Positions 1 through 10,439 of a stretch of 64,000 nucleotides of DNA are shown piece after piece. This DNA comes from Rhizobium nepotum 39/7. Its GTDB lineage: Bacteria > Pseudomonadota > Alphaproteobacteria > Rhizobiales > Rhizobiaceae. Below the pieces are notes generated by a model. The model saw only the letters and a program-made list of their open reading frames with translations, ran no database searches and was not told where the DNA came from. The translations under genes were made by a program, and so were the position numbers. Within the stretch, counting starts at the first letter, position 1; each line of letters begins with the position of its first letter. The DNA lies in NCBI RefSeq assembly GCF_000949865.1, contig NZ_JWJH01000004.1, positions 62,001-126,000 of the forward strand, read 5' to 3'.

Positions 1-321
1 GGCACAGCGCATATGTATGCGACCGATCCGCTGGCACGCCTGTTCGCCCGCGACGCCATCCGCCGTGGCCACGATCAGGCGGTGAGCGAAGATTTGCGGG
101 TCTTCTTTTATCTGCCCTTTTCGCACGCCGAGAACATTGAGGATCAGGAGCGCGCCTGCACTCTCAACCGGCCGCTTGGCGGGCTTTACCTCCACCACGC
201 CGAACAGCATCGCGACATTGTTGCGCGTTTCGGCCGCTTTCCGCATCGCAACGGCATATTGCTGCGTGAAACGACGGCGGAAGAACGGCAATATCTGGAT
301 GAGGGCGGTTTTACCGGCTGA
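1..321 (+). CDS. DUF924 family protein, 3' part
   Basis: The gene enters from the left edge, so the true start is outside the window; 106 residues are visible. The order 'ATDPLA', 'YLPFSHAE', 'HHAEQHRDIVARFGRFPHRN' is typical of the C-terminal half of DUF924 proteins, a tetratricopeptide-like family of about 180-200 residues with no established biochemical role. The frame is open from base 1 and ends at a TGA at 319-321. A hairpin with a T run follows directly. It converges on dnaJ. The family call is from motif memory, and the function is unknown. Confidence 0.75.
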   Translation, partial: GTAHMYATDPLARLFARDAIRRGHDQAVSEDLRVFFYLPFSHAENIEDQERACTLNRPLGGLYLHHAEQHRDIVARFGRFPHRNGILLRETTAEERQYLDEGGFTG

Positions 322-335
322 CCTGGAAACAGAAA

Positions 336-367
336 CGCCGCCTGTCCCGAAAGACGGCGGCGTTTTT
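336..367 (+). terminator. Rho-independent terminator of the DUF924 gene
   Basis: CGCCGCC at 336-342 pairs with GGCGGCG at 356-362, followed by TTTTT at 363-367. It sits 15 bases after the DUF924 stop, between convergent genes. The minus strand has only a weak T run, so it mainly serves the plus strand. Confidence 0.7.
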
Positions 368-388
368 CACGATGTGAAACGACGATGA

Positions 389-1522
389 TCAGCCGTCGAA
401 GAATTCCTTCATCCGGGCAAAGAAACCGGTCGATTCCGGATTATTCTCCTGGGAAGAGAGCTGTTCGAACTCCTGCAACAGCTCGCGCTGGCGCTTGCTG
501 AGCTTCTGCGGCGTCTCGATCTGGATCTGGATGTAGAGATCGCCAGTCTGCGCCGAACGCAGCACCGGCATGCCCTTGCTCTTCAGACGGAACTGCTTGC
601 CGGGCTGGGTGCCTTCCGGAACGGTGACGCGCGACTTCGTGCCGTCGAGCGTCGTGACGTCGAAAGTGCCGCCAAGTGCTGCCGTCGTCATGGAGATCGG
701 CACGGTGCAATAAAGATCGGCGCCATCGCGCTGGAAGAACTCATGCGGACGCACGGACAGGAAGATGTAGAGATCGCCTGCCGGGCCGCCACGCATACCG
801 GCTTCGCCTTCGCCCTGCAGGCGAATGCGGGTGCCATCCTCGATGCCCGAGGGGATGTTGACCGAAAGCGAACGCTCTTCCGTCACGCGGCCCTGGCCAT
901 GGCACTTGCCACAGGGATCGGAAATCGTCTGTCCGCGCCCGTGGCAGGTGGGGCAGGTGCGCTCCACCGAGAAGAAGCCCTGTGCTGCGCGCACGCGGCC
1001 GGAACCCTGACAGGTGCCGCAGGTCTTGGGCTGCGTGCCGGGTTTTGCGCCCGAACCGGAACAAACGTCGCAGGTGATCGAGGTCGGAACCCTGATCTGC
1101 GCCGTCTTGCCGGCGAAGGCTTCTTCCAGCGTGATTTCCATATTGTAGCGAAGGTCGGCCCCGCGCTCACGCCCGCCGGAAGAGCGGCGTGCGCGTCCTC
1201 CACCCATCATCTCGCCGAAGATGTCCTCGAATATATCCGAGAAACCGCCATTGGCGAAACCGCCGCCGCCCATGCCGCCGCCGCCCATGCCGCCATTTTC
1301 AAACGCAGCGTGGCCGAAACGGTCATAGGCCGCGCGTTTTTGCGGGTCCTTCAGCGTTTCGTAGGCTTCGTTGATTTCCTTGAACTTCCGTTCGGAATCG
1401 GCATCATCAGGGTTTTTGTCCGGATGGAATTTCATCGCGAGTTTGCGGAAGGCGCCCTTCAGCTCTTTTTCGTCCGCAGTCCTGCTGACGCCAAGGGTTT
1501 CGTAAAAGTCTGCTTTCGCCAT
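389..1522 (-). CDS. dnaJ: Chaperone protein DnaJ (Hsp40)
   Basis: A cytoplasmic co-chaperone that delivers unfolded clients to DnaK and stimulates its ATPase. It is 377 residues, the usual type I length. In order: an N-terminal J domain with the HPD motif at residues 33-35; a Gly/Phe-rich linker with GGMGGGG-type repeats around residues 75-100; a cysteine-rich zinc domain with four CxxCxGxG units ([32 protein letters not shown]); then the two C-terminal beta domains. It lies 90 bases downstream of dnaK on the same strand, and co-transcription from the dnaK heat-shock promoter is likely. Start ATG at 1522. Confidence 0.98.
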   Translation of the reverse strand: MAKADFYETLGVSRTADEKELKGAFRKLAMKFHPDKNPDDADSERKFKEINEAYETLKDPQKRAAYDRFGHAAFENGGMGGGGMGGGGFANGGFSDIFEDIFGEMMGGGRARRSSGGRERGADLRYNMEITLEEAFAGKTAQIRVPTSITCDVCSGSGAKPGTQPKTCGTCQGSGRVRAAQGFFSVERTCPTCHGRGQTISDPCGKCHGQGRVTEERSLSVNIPSGIEDGTRIRLQGEGEAGMRGGPAGDLYIFLSVRPHEFFQRDGADLYCTVPISMTTAALGGTFDVTTLDGTKSRVTVPEGTQPGKQFRLKSKGMPVLRSAQTGDLYIQIQIETPQKLSKRQRELLQEFEQLSSQENNPESTGFFARMKEFFDG

Positions 1523-1612
1523 TAAGATAACAAGCCTCGCAAATGGATTTCCGGCTGCACGTCGGCAGCCGGATGTCTTGCATATATCGACAGGAGACGG
1601 GAAGCCACGCGA

Positions 1613-3517
<1,905 letters not shown>

Positions 3518-3613
3518 GCTCTTCTCTCCTTGAAGCGAGATGTCGGAACCCCGTGAGGCATTCCATTGACAACTCCTTGACTTGGATTTGCAGTATTCGC
3601 TGCAGTTCTGCGG

Positions 3614-3645
3614 CGTATATAAGGAGCGATTTTTCCTGCTGCAAG
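3614..3645 (-). promoter_or_regulatory. RpoH (sigma-32) heat-shock promoter of dnaKJ
   Basis: Read on the minus strand: CTTG at 3645-3642, exactly 18 bases, then CTTATATACG at 3623-3614. This fits the alphaproteobacterial heat-shock consensus CTTG-N18-CYTATNTNNG at every specified base. It lies about 100 bases before the dnaK ATG. Confidence 0.8.
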
Positions 3646-3803
3646 GCGCAAGAGAGGGTGAAGCGCAGCAAAAAAGCGGATGAAACCCTTGTCTGTGCAG
3701 AAGCATAGCCACCAACGCTCGCGCGAGCGGAAAAACGCGACTTTGACGGCACGTTTCGCGGGCAATGGCAAAGATTGGTTGTATCGGTGAGGATGAGGTG
3801 AAA

Positions 3804-3893
3804 TGGCGGACAGGGTGGGATTCGAACCCACGGTACGCTTTCACGCACACACGCGTTCCAGGCGTGCGCCTTAAACCACTCGGCCACCTGTCC
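3804..3893 (-). tRNA. tRNA-Ser (anticodon GGA)
   Basis: Read on the minus strand, the acceptor stem GGACAGG (3893-3887) pairs with CCTGTCC, followed by discriminator G and an encoded CCA (3806-3804). The anticodon loop is CTGGAAC, giving anticodon GGA for serine codons UCC/UCU. A long variable arm, as in class II tRNAs, precedes the T loop GGTTCGAATCC. Total length 90 bases with CCA. An open frame running through it is not a gene. Confidence 0.96.
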
Positions 3894-4113
3894 TTTTTTC
3901 AAATCTGCATGTTTTGAAGAATGCAAATCACTGGAACGGCGCGATATATACCGATGAATTCGCAGGGATCAACACGAATCTGACAGTTTTTTGAATTGTC
4001 GGCAATTTCCTGCGTTCCAATGCGATTGCAAACCGGTTTTCCCACCTTTATCGATGCAATATATGTTTCAGAATGTGGCCGTCGAAGCGATGGGCCTTAA
4101 CCGAGGTGTCCTG

Positions 4114-4431
4114 ATGAAAGCTTTTTTGCGGTTTTTGAGCTTTCTTCTCCTCATTGCGGCGGTTTTCCTCGGCGTGCTCGATTCGATCCGCTCGGTTTCC
4201 ACATCCTCGGTCAACATCACCGGCATCCTGTCCGTCTGGAACTATCTTCTTCCTGCCTCGCGCACCATGGTGGAAGCGGCCATGGCTCACTATATTCACC
4301 CTGAAGCGTGGCGCTTCATTGAAAATGCCCTGTCGGGACTGCCCGCATTTGCTTTTTTCCTCGCGCTGTCCCTGCTTTGCTGGATGGCCGGTTACAGGAA
4401 GCGCAAAATGATGAGGCGCTCACCAGTCTGA
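4114..4431 (+). CDS. Small membrane protein of unknown function
   Basis: 105 residues with two hydrophobic stretches: one near residues 5-22 (FLSFLLLIAAVFLGVL) and one near 78-95 (LPAFAFFLALSLLCWMAG), then a basic tail RKRKMMRR. I do not recognise a named family. Two membrane spans with a loop of about 55 residues between them are the simplest reading. The ATG at 4114 is preferred over upstream in-frame starts because GAGG (4103-4106) sits seven bases before it and the first hydrophobic segment begins at once. The next gene, msrA, starts 64 bases downstream on the same strand. Confidence 0.75.
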   Translation: MKAFLRFLSFLLLIAAVFLGVLDSIRSVSTSSVNITGILSVWNYLLPASRTMVEAAMAHYIHPEAWRFIENALSGLPAFAFFLALSLLCWMAGYRKRKMMRRSPV

Positions 4432-4495
4432 CGGGGAACGGCGCCCGCAGATGTGAAACATGACAAGCGGCGGAACTGGCCGCACGGAGGACCGA

Positions 4496-5146
4496 ATGTT
4501 CCTGTTCGATACGCTTTCAAAAAAGACGACGATGCCGACCGAAGAAACGGCCTTGCCCGGCCGTGAAGAGGCGCTCGCGGTGCCGGAAACCCATTTCGTG
4601 AATGGCCGGCCCTTGAAAGGGCCTTATCCGGATGGTTTCGAAACCATCTATCTTGGCATGGGCTGCTTCTGGGGCGCGGAACGGCTGTTCTGGAAAACGC
4701 CGGGCGTGTGGGTGACGGCGGTGGGTTATGCCGGCGGCTTCACCCGCAACCCCACCTATCACGAGACGACGACCGGCCAAACCGGTCATGCCGAAGTGGT
4801 CAAGGTCGTCTACGATCCGGCTGTGATCTCGCTGTCGGGCCTGCTTAAAATATTCTTCGAGGAGCATGATCCGACTCAAGGGATGCGGCAGGGAAACGAC
4901 GTCGGCACGACCTATCGTTCCGCTATTTATGCCAATACCGAAGGCCAGTTGCATCAGGCGCAGAAGGCGCACGACGCCTTTCAAAAGGCTTTGGACGAGG
5001 CGGGCCATGGCCGCGCCATCACCACCGAAATCGGACCGCTTGAAACGTTTTATTACGCCGAAGACTATCACCAGCAATATCTTGCCAAGAACCCAGGTGG
5101 CTACTGCGGCCTCAGGGGAACGGGCGTAAGCTGCAATATCGACTAG
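4496..5146 (+). CDS. msrA: Peptide methionine sulfoxide reductase MsrA
   Basis: It reduces the S-epimer of methionine sulfoxide in proteins and free methionine using thioredoxin. The nucleophile motif GCFWGAE lies near residue 58, and the family signatures [14 protein letters not shown] and [21 protein letters not shown] follow. A C-terminal cysteine pair ([11 protein letters not shown]) can act as resolving cysteines. It is 216 residues. The ATG at 4496 is chosen because GGAGG (4486-4490) sits five bases upstream; an in-frame ATG twelve codons earlier lacks such a site. Confidence 0.95.
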   Translation: MFLFDTLSKKTTMPTEETALPGREEALAVPETHFVNGRPLKGPYPDGFETIYLGMGCFWGAERLFWKTPGVWVTAVGYAGGFTRNPTYHETTTGQTGHAEVVKVVYDPAVISLSGLLKIFFEEHDPTQGMRQGNDVGTTYRSAIYANTEGQLHQAQKAHDAFQKALDEAGHGRAITTEIGPLETFYYAEDYHQQYLAKNPGGYCGLRGTGVSCNID

Positions 5147-5158
5147 ATTTTTTGCAGG

Positions 5159-5214
5159 TTGACCCGGCGGAAAGACCAAAAAAGCGCCAGAATAAAGTTT
5201 TTCCACCGGGTCAA
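5159..5214. repeat. 15-bp imperfect inverted repeat before the nucleoside ABC operon
   Basis: TTGACCCGGCGGAAA (5159-5173) pairs with TTTCCACCGGGTCAA (5200-5214) with one mismatch and a 26-base loop. No T run follows on either strand, so a simple terminator for msrA is not supported. It lies about 150 bases before the binding-protein start. Confidence 0.6.
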
Positions 5215-5359
5215 AAAAACCGGATGAATTTTTCATTGAGCCATGCAAGGATATGCGCCAAGCACAGCCGGGGAAACGGCTGGCGGTTCCGCAGACAATC
5301 CCGGTCAACGGGTTGCGGGAGGACCCTTAAAATATCAATTGCAACAACAGGGCTGCACA

Positions 5360-6352
5360 ATGAAAAAATCCCTTCTGACACTTTTTGCGCTTGCCGCGAT
5401 GTCGGCTTCCGCGCTTGCCGCCGATATCAAGCCAGCGCTGGTCTATGGCACGGGCGGCAAGTTCGACAAGTCGTTCAACGAAGCCGCTGCGACTGGCGCT
5501 GAAAAGTTCAAGGCAGAAACGGGCATCGAGTTCCGCGATTTTGAACCGACGAGCGACACGCAGGGCGAGCAGGCCATCCGCAACTTCGCGAGCAAGGGCT
5601 TCAACCCGGTCGTTGCCGTATCCTTCGCCTGGACCTCGGCCATGGAAAAGGTTGCTGCCGAATTCCCGGACACCAAGTTCGTCATCGTCGATTCCGTCGT
5701 AGAGCTGCCGAATGTCCGCTCCGTCGTCTACAAGGAGCACGAAGGCTCTTATCTCGTCGGTCTTCTGGCAGGCATGGCCTCCAAGACCGGCAAGGTCGGC
5801 TTCATCGGCGGCATGGATATTCCGCTGATCCGCAAATTCGCCTGCGGTTATGCGCAGGGCGCCAAGGCGGCCAACGACAAGATCGAAGTTTTCCAGAACA
5901 TGACCGGTACCACGGGTGCTGCCTGGAACGATCCGGTGCGCGGCGGTGAACTTACCAAGAACCAGATCGACCAGGGCGCCGACGTGATCTACGCGGCAGC
6001 CGGTGCGACCGGTATTGGCGTGTTGCAGACCGCTGCCGACAACAAGAAGTTCTCGATCGGCGTGGATTCCAACCAGAACCACCTGCATCCCGGCTCTGTT
6101 CTGACCTCGATGGTCAAGCGCGTCGATCTGGCTGTCTACAACGCCTACAAGGATGCCAAGGATGACAAGTTCACCCCCGGCGTCGTTGCACTTGGTGTCA
6201 AGGAAGACGGCGTTGCTTACGCGCTTGACGACAACAACAAGGCTCTGATCACGCCCGAGATGACTGCCGCCGTGGATAAGGCCAAGGCCGACATCATTGC
6301 CGGCACCGTCAAGGTTCACGACTACATGGCGGATAATTCCTGCCCGAAATGA
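5360..6352 (+). CDS. BMP-family nucleoside-type ABC transporter, periplasmic binding protein
   Basis: 330 residues with a Sec signal peptide (MKKSLLTLFALAAMSASALA) and then the Bmp/Med fold seen in PnrA and other purine nucleoside receptors. Visible motifs are YGTGGKFDKSFNEAA near the mature N terminus, FIGGMDIPLIRKFACGYAQGA, and GVDSNQNHLHPGSVLTSMVKRVD. The ATPase, two permeases and nucleoside-cleaving enzymes follow on the same strand, which supports nucleosides as the ligand. That is an inference from family and context. The ATG at 5360 begins the signal peptide; only a weak ribosome site is visible. Confidence 0.9.
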   Translation: MKKSLLTLFALAAMSASALAADIKPALVYGTGGKFDKSFNEAAATGAEKFKAETGIEFRDFEPTSDTQGEQAIRNFASKGFNPVVAVSFAWTSAMEKVAAEFPDTKFVIVDSVVELPNVRSVVYKEHEGSYLVGLLAGMASKTGKVGFIGGMDIPLIRKFACGYAQGAKAANDKIEVFQNMTGTTGAAWNDPVRGGELTKNQIDQGADVIYAAAGATGIGVLQTAADNKKFSIGVDSNQNHLHPGSVLTSMVKRVDLAVYNAYKDAKDDKFTPGVVALGVKEDGVAYALDDNNKALITPEMTAAVDKAKADIIAGTVKVHDYMADNSCPK

Positions 6353-6429
6353 TATGATATGTGTCGGGGGCGCGTGGTGATTTTTCACCTTGCGCCCTTT
6401 TCATATCCAGCCTTCGGAGAGGTTTCGGT

Positions 6430-7941
6430 TTGAGTATGGACCCTGCAATCGAACTCGTGGGCATCGATAAGAAATTCGGTGCCGTTCACGCTAACAAGAA
6501 TATCAATCTGACCGTTGCCAAGGGTACGATCCACGGCATCATCGGGGAAAACGGCGCGGGGAAATCGACCCTGATGTCGATCCTCTACGGTTTTTACCAG
6601 GCCGATGCTGGCGAAATCCGGGTGAATGGCGCGCCGATCACGATCCGCGACAGTCAGGCCGCGATCAATTCAGGCATAGGCATGGTGCATCAGCATTTCA
6701 TGCTGGTGGAAAATTTCACCGTGCTGGAAAACGTCATGCTGGGCGCGGAAGGTGGCGCATCGCTTGCGAAGGGCCGGGCTTCGGCACGCAGGGAGTTGCA
6801 GCGTCTCGAGGACGATTACGGGCTGGAAGTCGATCCGGATGCGGTGATCGAGGAATTGCCGGTCGGCCTGCAACAGCGCGTCGAAATCCTGAAAGCCATG
6901 TATCGCGGCGCCGAAATCCTCATTCTCGACGAGCCGACGGGTGTTCTCACGCCTGCGGAGGCCGATCACCTTTTCAAGATCCTCGGCGTCCTGCGCGAGC
7001 AGGGCAAGACCGTCATCCTCATCACCCACAAGCTGCGCGAGATCATGGCGATCACGGACTCCGTCTCGGTCATGCGCCGCGGCGAAATGGTGGCGACCCG
7101 CAAAACCTCCGAAACCAGCGTCGAGGAACTGGCCGAACTGATGGTCGGCCGTCGTGTGCTGCTCAGGGTGGAAAAGGGCGAGACGACGCCGGGCGAGGTT
7201 CTTCTTTCCGTCCGCAATCTCACCGTCAAGGACAGCCGTGGTGTCACCATGGTGGATGATGTGTCGCTCGATGTCCGCGCCGGTGAAATCGTCGGCATCG
7301 CCGGTGTGGCGGGCAATGGCCAGTCCGAACTTCTGGAAGCGATCGCGGGCATCCGCAAGCCCCATTCGGGCGAGATATGGGTGGCCGGGCAGAAGGTGGA
7401 TCGCCCGGATCCGGCGATTTTGCGCGAACTCGGCCTCGCACATATCCCGGAGGACCGCCACCATATGGGCCTGGTGCTGAAATTCGAGGAATATGAAAAT
7501 TCCATCCTCGGCTATCACCACGACGAGCGTTACGGCAAGGGACCTTTCCTAAACCCCGACGCCATCCGCAGGGGTGCGGTCGAAATGATCGAGAAATACG
7601 ATATCCGTCCGCCGAACCCGCAGTTGAAGACCGCCAATTTTTCCGGCGGCAACCAGCAGAAGATCGTCGTCGCCCGCGAAATCGAGCGTGACCCGAAGAT
7701 GCTGATCATCGGCCAGCCCACCCGTGGCGTGGATATCGGCGCCATCGAATTCATCCATCGCCGCATCATTGAAATGCGCGATGCCGGCAAGGCGATTTTG
7801 CTGGTTTCGGTCGAGCTCGATGAAATCCGTTCCCTTTCGGACCGGATCATGGTCATGTTCTCCGGGCGTGTCGTTGGAGAAAAAACGGCGGAAGCCGAAG
7901 AACAGACGCTGGGCCTGATGATGGCCGGCATCGCCGCATGA
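6430..7941 (+). CDS. ABC transporter ATPase (two cassettes), nucleoside-type
   Basis: 503 residues with two ATP-binding cassettes in tandem, as in sugar and nucleoside importers. Cassette 1 has Walker A GENGAGKST and Walker B ILILDEPTGVLTP. Cassette 2 has a degenerate Walker A (GVAGNGQSE), signature FSGGNQQK, and Walker B MLIIGQPTRGVD, in which the usual catalytic Glu is Gln. Cassette 1's signature is also poor (ELPVGLQQR), so the sites are asymmetric, as usual for this family. The TTG at 6430 is preferred because GGAGAGG lies seven bases upstream; ATG at 6436 is the alternative. Second gene of the nucleoside uptake operon. Confidence 0.92.
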   Translation: MSMDPAIELVGIDKKFGAVHANKNINLTVAKGTIHGIIGENGAGKSTLMSILYGFYQADAGEIRVNGAPITIRDSQAAINSGIGMVHQHFMLVENFTVLENVMLGAEGGASLAKGRASARRELQRLEDDYGLEVDPDAVIEELPVGLQQRVEILKAMYRGAEILILDEPTGVLTPAEADHLFKILGVLREQGKTVILITHKLREIMAITDSVSVMRRGEMVATRKTSETSVEELAELMVGRRVLLRVEKGETTPGEVLLSVRNLTVKDSRGVTMVDDVSLDVRAGEIVGIAGVAGNGQSELLEAIAGIRKPHSGEIWVAGQKVDRPDPAILRELGLAHIPEDRHHMGLVLKFEEYENSILGYHHDERYGKGPFLNPDAIRRGAVEMIEKYDIRPPNPQLKTANFSGGNQQKIVVAREIERDPKMLIIGQPTRGVDIGAIEFIHRRIIEMRDAGKAILLVSVELDEIRSLSDRIMVMFSGRVVGEKTAEAEEQTLGLMMAGIAA

Positions 7942-7948
7942 GGCATGA

Positions 7949-9052
7949 ATGAGTACCGCTTCCGTACCCCTACCAAACTGGATCAGCTACGGCCTGTTGC
8001 CGCTGTTGAACGTCATCACCGCATTTCTGATTTCCGGCCTTGTCGTCTGGTCGATCGGTGAAAACCCGCTGGCGGCGCTTCGTCTGCTGATCGAAGGTGC
8101 GCTCGGCCGTGGCGATGCCATCGGCTTCACGCTGTTTTACACGACGAGCTTCATCTTCACCGGCCTCTCCGTCGCGGTCGCCTTCCATGCCGGTTTGTTC
8201 AACATCGGTTCCGAGGGGCAGGCCTATATTGGCGGGCTGGGTGCGGCGCTGGTGGCGCTGGCGCTCGACCGTTATGTGCCCTGGTATGTGACGATGCCTT
8301 TTGCCGTTATCGGCGCTGCGGTTTTCGGCGCGGCCTGGGCCTTCATTCCGGCCTGGCTGCAGGCAAAACGTGGCAGCCACGTCGTCATCACCACCATCAT
8401 GTTCAACTTCATTGCAGCGGCCCTGATGGTCTATCTGCTGGTGAACGTGTTGATCGTGCCGGGCAAGATGGCGCCGGAAACGCGCACTTTCCTGCCAGGC
8501 GGGCAATTGCCGAAGCTCGACTGGCTGATGGCGCTGTTTGGCCTCAAGCTCGGGCCGGCGCCGTTCAATGTGTCCTTCCTCATCGCGCTGGTGATGTGTT
8601 TTCTCGTCTGGGTGCTGATCTGGCGCACCAAGCTCGGTTATGAGATGCGCACGCTCGGCGTCAGCCCTTCCGCCGCCATCTATGCCGGCATTCCCTATGC
8701 GCGCACCGTCATCATCGCCATGCTCATTTCCGGCGGCTTGGCTGGCATGATGGCGCTGAACCCGGTCATGGGTGCTTCCGCCCGCCTGCAGGTGGAATTC
8801 GTCGGCGGTGCGGGTTTCGTCGGCATCGCCGTGTCGCTGATGGGGCGAAGTCACCCGCTCGGCATTTTGTTTTCGGCGCTGCTGTTCGGCATCCTCTATC
8901 AGGGCGGTGCGGATCTCTCTTTTGAGATGCCAAACATTACCCGCGAGATGATCGTGGTGATCCAGGGTCTGGTGATCCTGTTCGCCGGTGCGCTCGAATA
9001 TATGTACCGGCCGACGATCGTCCGCATCTACCAGCGTTTGGCAAAGGGGTGA
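7949..9052 (+). CDS. ABC transporter permease 1, nucleoside-type
   Basis: 367 residues, a polytopic inner-membrane permease of the BPD_transp_2 (RbsC/NupP-like) type. It has about ten hydrophobic segments, and the family motif FNIGSEGQAYIGGLGAA is near residue 85. GGLAGMMALNPVMG near residue 270 and the stretch around HPLGILFSALLFGILYQGG are typical. It starts seven bases after the ATPase stop and ends six bases before the second permease. It probably forms a heterodimeric channel with that permease. Confidence 0.92.
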   Translation: MSTASVPLPNWISYGLLPLLNVITAFLISGLVVWSIGENPLAALRLLIEGALGRGDAIGFTLFYTTSFIFTGLSVAVAFHAGLFNIGSEGQAYIGGLGAALVALALDRYVPWYVTMPFAVIGAAVFGAAWAFIPAWLQAKRGSHVVITTIMFNFIAAALMVYLLVNVLIVPGKMAPETRTFLPGGQLPKLDWLMALFGLKLGPAPFNVSFLIALVMCFLVWVLIWRTKLGYEMRTLGVSPSAAIYAGIPYARTVIIAMLISGGLAGMMALNPVMGASARLQVEFVGGAGFVGIAVSLMGRSHPLGILFSALLFGILYQGGADLSFEMPNITREMIVVIQGLVILFAGALEYMYRPTIVRIYQRLAKG

Positions 9053-9058
9053 GCTGAT

Positions 9059-10030
9059 ATGGATTTTTTCGATATGCTGGTCAGCATTCTCGGCTCGACC
9101 GTCCGTCTCACCATCCCGCTTCTGTTCACGGCGCTTGCCGGACTGTTTTCCGAACGCGCGGGCGTGTTCGATATCGGGCTTGAAGGCAAGATGCTGGCGG
9201 CGGCCTTCGCCTCCGCCTGTGTCGCCTATTTGACCGCAAACCCCTGGGCAGGTCTGCTTGCGGGCATTGCCGTCTCCATCCTGTTCTCGCTGATCCATGG
9301 CTTTGCCGTCATCACCAATCGCGGTAACCAGATCGTGTCGGGCGTGGCGCTCAACTTCATCGCCGCCGGTCTGACGGTGGTTCTGGGGCAGGCCTGGTTC
9401 GGGCAGGGCGGCCGCACGCCGCAATTGCCGGGCGAGGGCCGTTTCGCACCGATCATCCTGCCCGGCGCGGATGCGATGCGTGAGGTGCCTTTCATCGGCC
9501 CACTCTATGCCAATGTCATTTCCGGCAACAATATCCTCACCTATCTCGCCTTTCTGGCGGTGCCGCTGTCCTGGTGGGTGCTTTACCGCACTCGTTTCGG
9601 CCTGCGCCTGCGCGCTGTCGGTGAAAATCCGGGCGCTGTCGATACCGCAGGCATTTCGGTGACATGGATGCGCTACCGGGCCGTCATCGTCGCCGGTTTC
9701 CTTTGCGGTTTCTCCGGCGCCTATCTTGCCGTTGCGCAATCGGCGGCCTTCATCGCCAACATGTCGGCTGGCAAGGGTTACATAGCGCTGGCTGCGCTGA
9801 TCTTCGCGAAATGGAAACCGGTGCCGGTCATGTTCGCCTGCCTGCTGTTCGGTTTTCTGGATGCCTTCGCCAATTTCATGCAGGGCAAATCAGTGCCTGG
9901 AATCGGCGAGGTGCCGGTGCAGATTTTCCAGGCCATGCCCTATATTCTGACCTGCATCCTGCTTGCCGGTTTCATCGGCGTCGCCAAGCCGCCCAAGGCC
10001 GGTGGCGTTGCCTATGCGAAGGAGCGTTAA
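9059..10030 (+). CDS. ABC transporter permease 2, nucleoside-type
   Basis: 323 residues and highly hydrophobic, of the same family as the preceding gene. The motif FDIGLEGKMLAAAF is near residue 41, LNFIAAGLTVVLGQAW near residue 97, and GYIALAALIFAKWKPV is the conserved cytoplasmic loop. It completes the transporter: one binding protein, one double ATPase, two permeases. The cytidine deaminase start lies five bases after its stop, so the uptake and salvage genes are one transcription unit. Confidence 0.92.
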   Translation: MDFFDMLVSILGSTVRLTIPLLFTALAGLFSERAGVFDIGLEGKMLAAAFASACVAYLTANPWAGLLAGIAVSILFSLIHGFAVITNRGNQIVSGVALNFIAAGLTVVLGQAWFGQGGRTPQLPGEGRFAPIILPGADAMREVPFIGPLYANVISGNNILTYLAFLAVPLSWWVLYRTRFGLRLRAVGENPGAVDTAGISVTWMRYRAVIVAGFLCGFSGAYLAVAQSAAFIANMSAGKGYIALAALIFAKWKPVPVMFACLLFGFLDAFANFMQGKSVPGIGEVPVQIFQAMPYILTCILLAGFIGVAKPPKAGGVAYAKER

Positions 10031-10034
10031 ATCC

Positions 10035-10439
10035 ATGTTCCGTGACCAGATGTCCCATCAGTTGTTCGAGGCGGCGGTTGAGGCCATGGCCTTCGCCCAT
10101 GCGCCCTATTCGAAATTTCCGGTCGGTGCGGCGATCCGCGCCGAAGACGGGAAAATCTACAAGGGCGCCAATATCGAAAATATCTCCTTCCCGCAGGGCT
10201 GGTGCGCGGAGCCTTCCGCCATCAGCGCCATGATCATGGGCGGAGCAAAGAAGATCAGCGAAATCGCCGTCATCGCCGAAAAGCTGGCGCTATGCCCGCC
10301 CTGCGGCGGCTGCCGGCAGAAGATCGTCGAATTCGCCTCGCCGGATACGAAAATCTATCTCTGCGACGAAACCGGCGTCCAGAAGGTCATGACCATGGAA
10401 GAACTCCTGCCCGCCAGCTTCAAGACCGAGCTGCTTTGA
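10035..10439 (+). CDS. cdd: Cytidine deaminase
   Basis: Deaminates cytidine and deoxycytidine to uridine and deoxyuridine. It is 134 residues, the homotetrameric short type. Zinc ligands and the catalytic Glu are visible as WCAEPSAI near residue 56 and CPPCGGCRQ near residue 90; the substrate motif YSKFPVGAAI is near residue 25. The first ligand is Cys (WCAE) rather than His, as in other short enzymes. Its TGA overlaps the punA ATG by one base. The ATG at 10035 is used; an ATG five codons later is possible. Confidence 0.94.
   Translation: MFRDQMSHQLFEAAVEAMAFAHAPYSKFPVGAAIRAEDGKIYKGANIENISFPQGWCAEPSAISAMIMGGAKKISEIAVIAEKLALCPPCGGCRQKIVEFASPDTKIYLCDETGVQKVMTMEELLPASFKTELL

Noticed and set aside
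3518-3850. 111-codon N-terminal extension of DnaK
   Set aside because: It would translate the heat-shock leader and part of the tRNA-Ser gene; the conserved N terminus begins at 3517.
5147-5359. Purine riboswitch before the nucleoside operon
   Set aside because: The hairpin lacks the three-way junction and conserved loops of purine aptamers; there is only one long stem.
7970-9739. 589-codon open frame antisense to both nucleoside permeases
   Set aside because: Spans two real genes and the junction between them, with low-complexity charged sequence.
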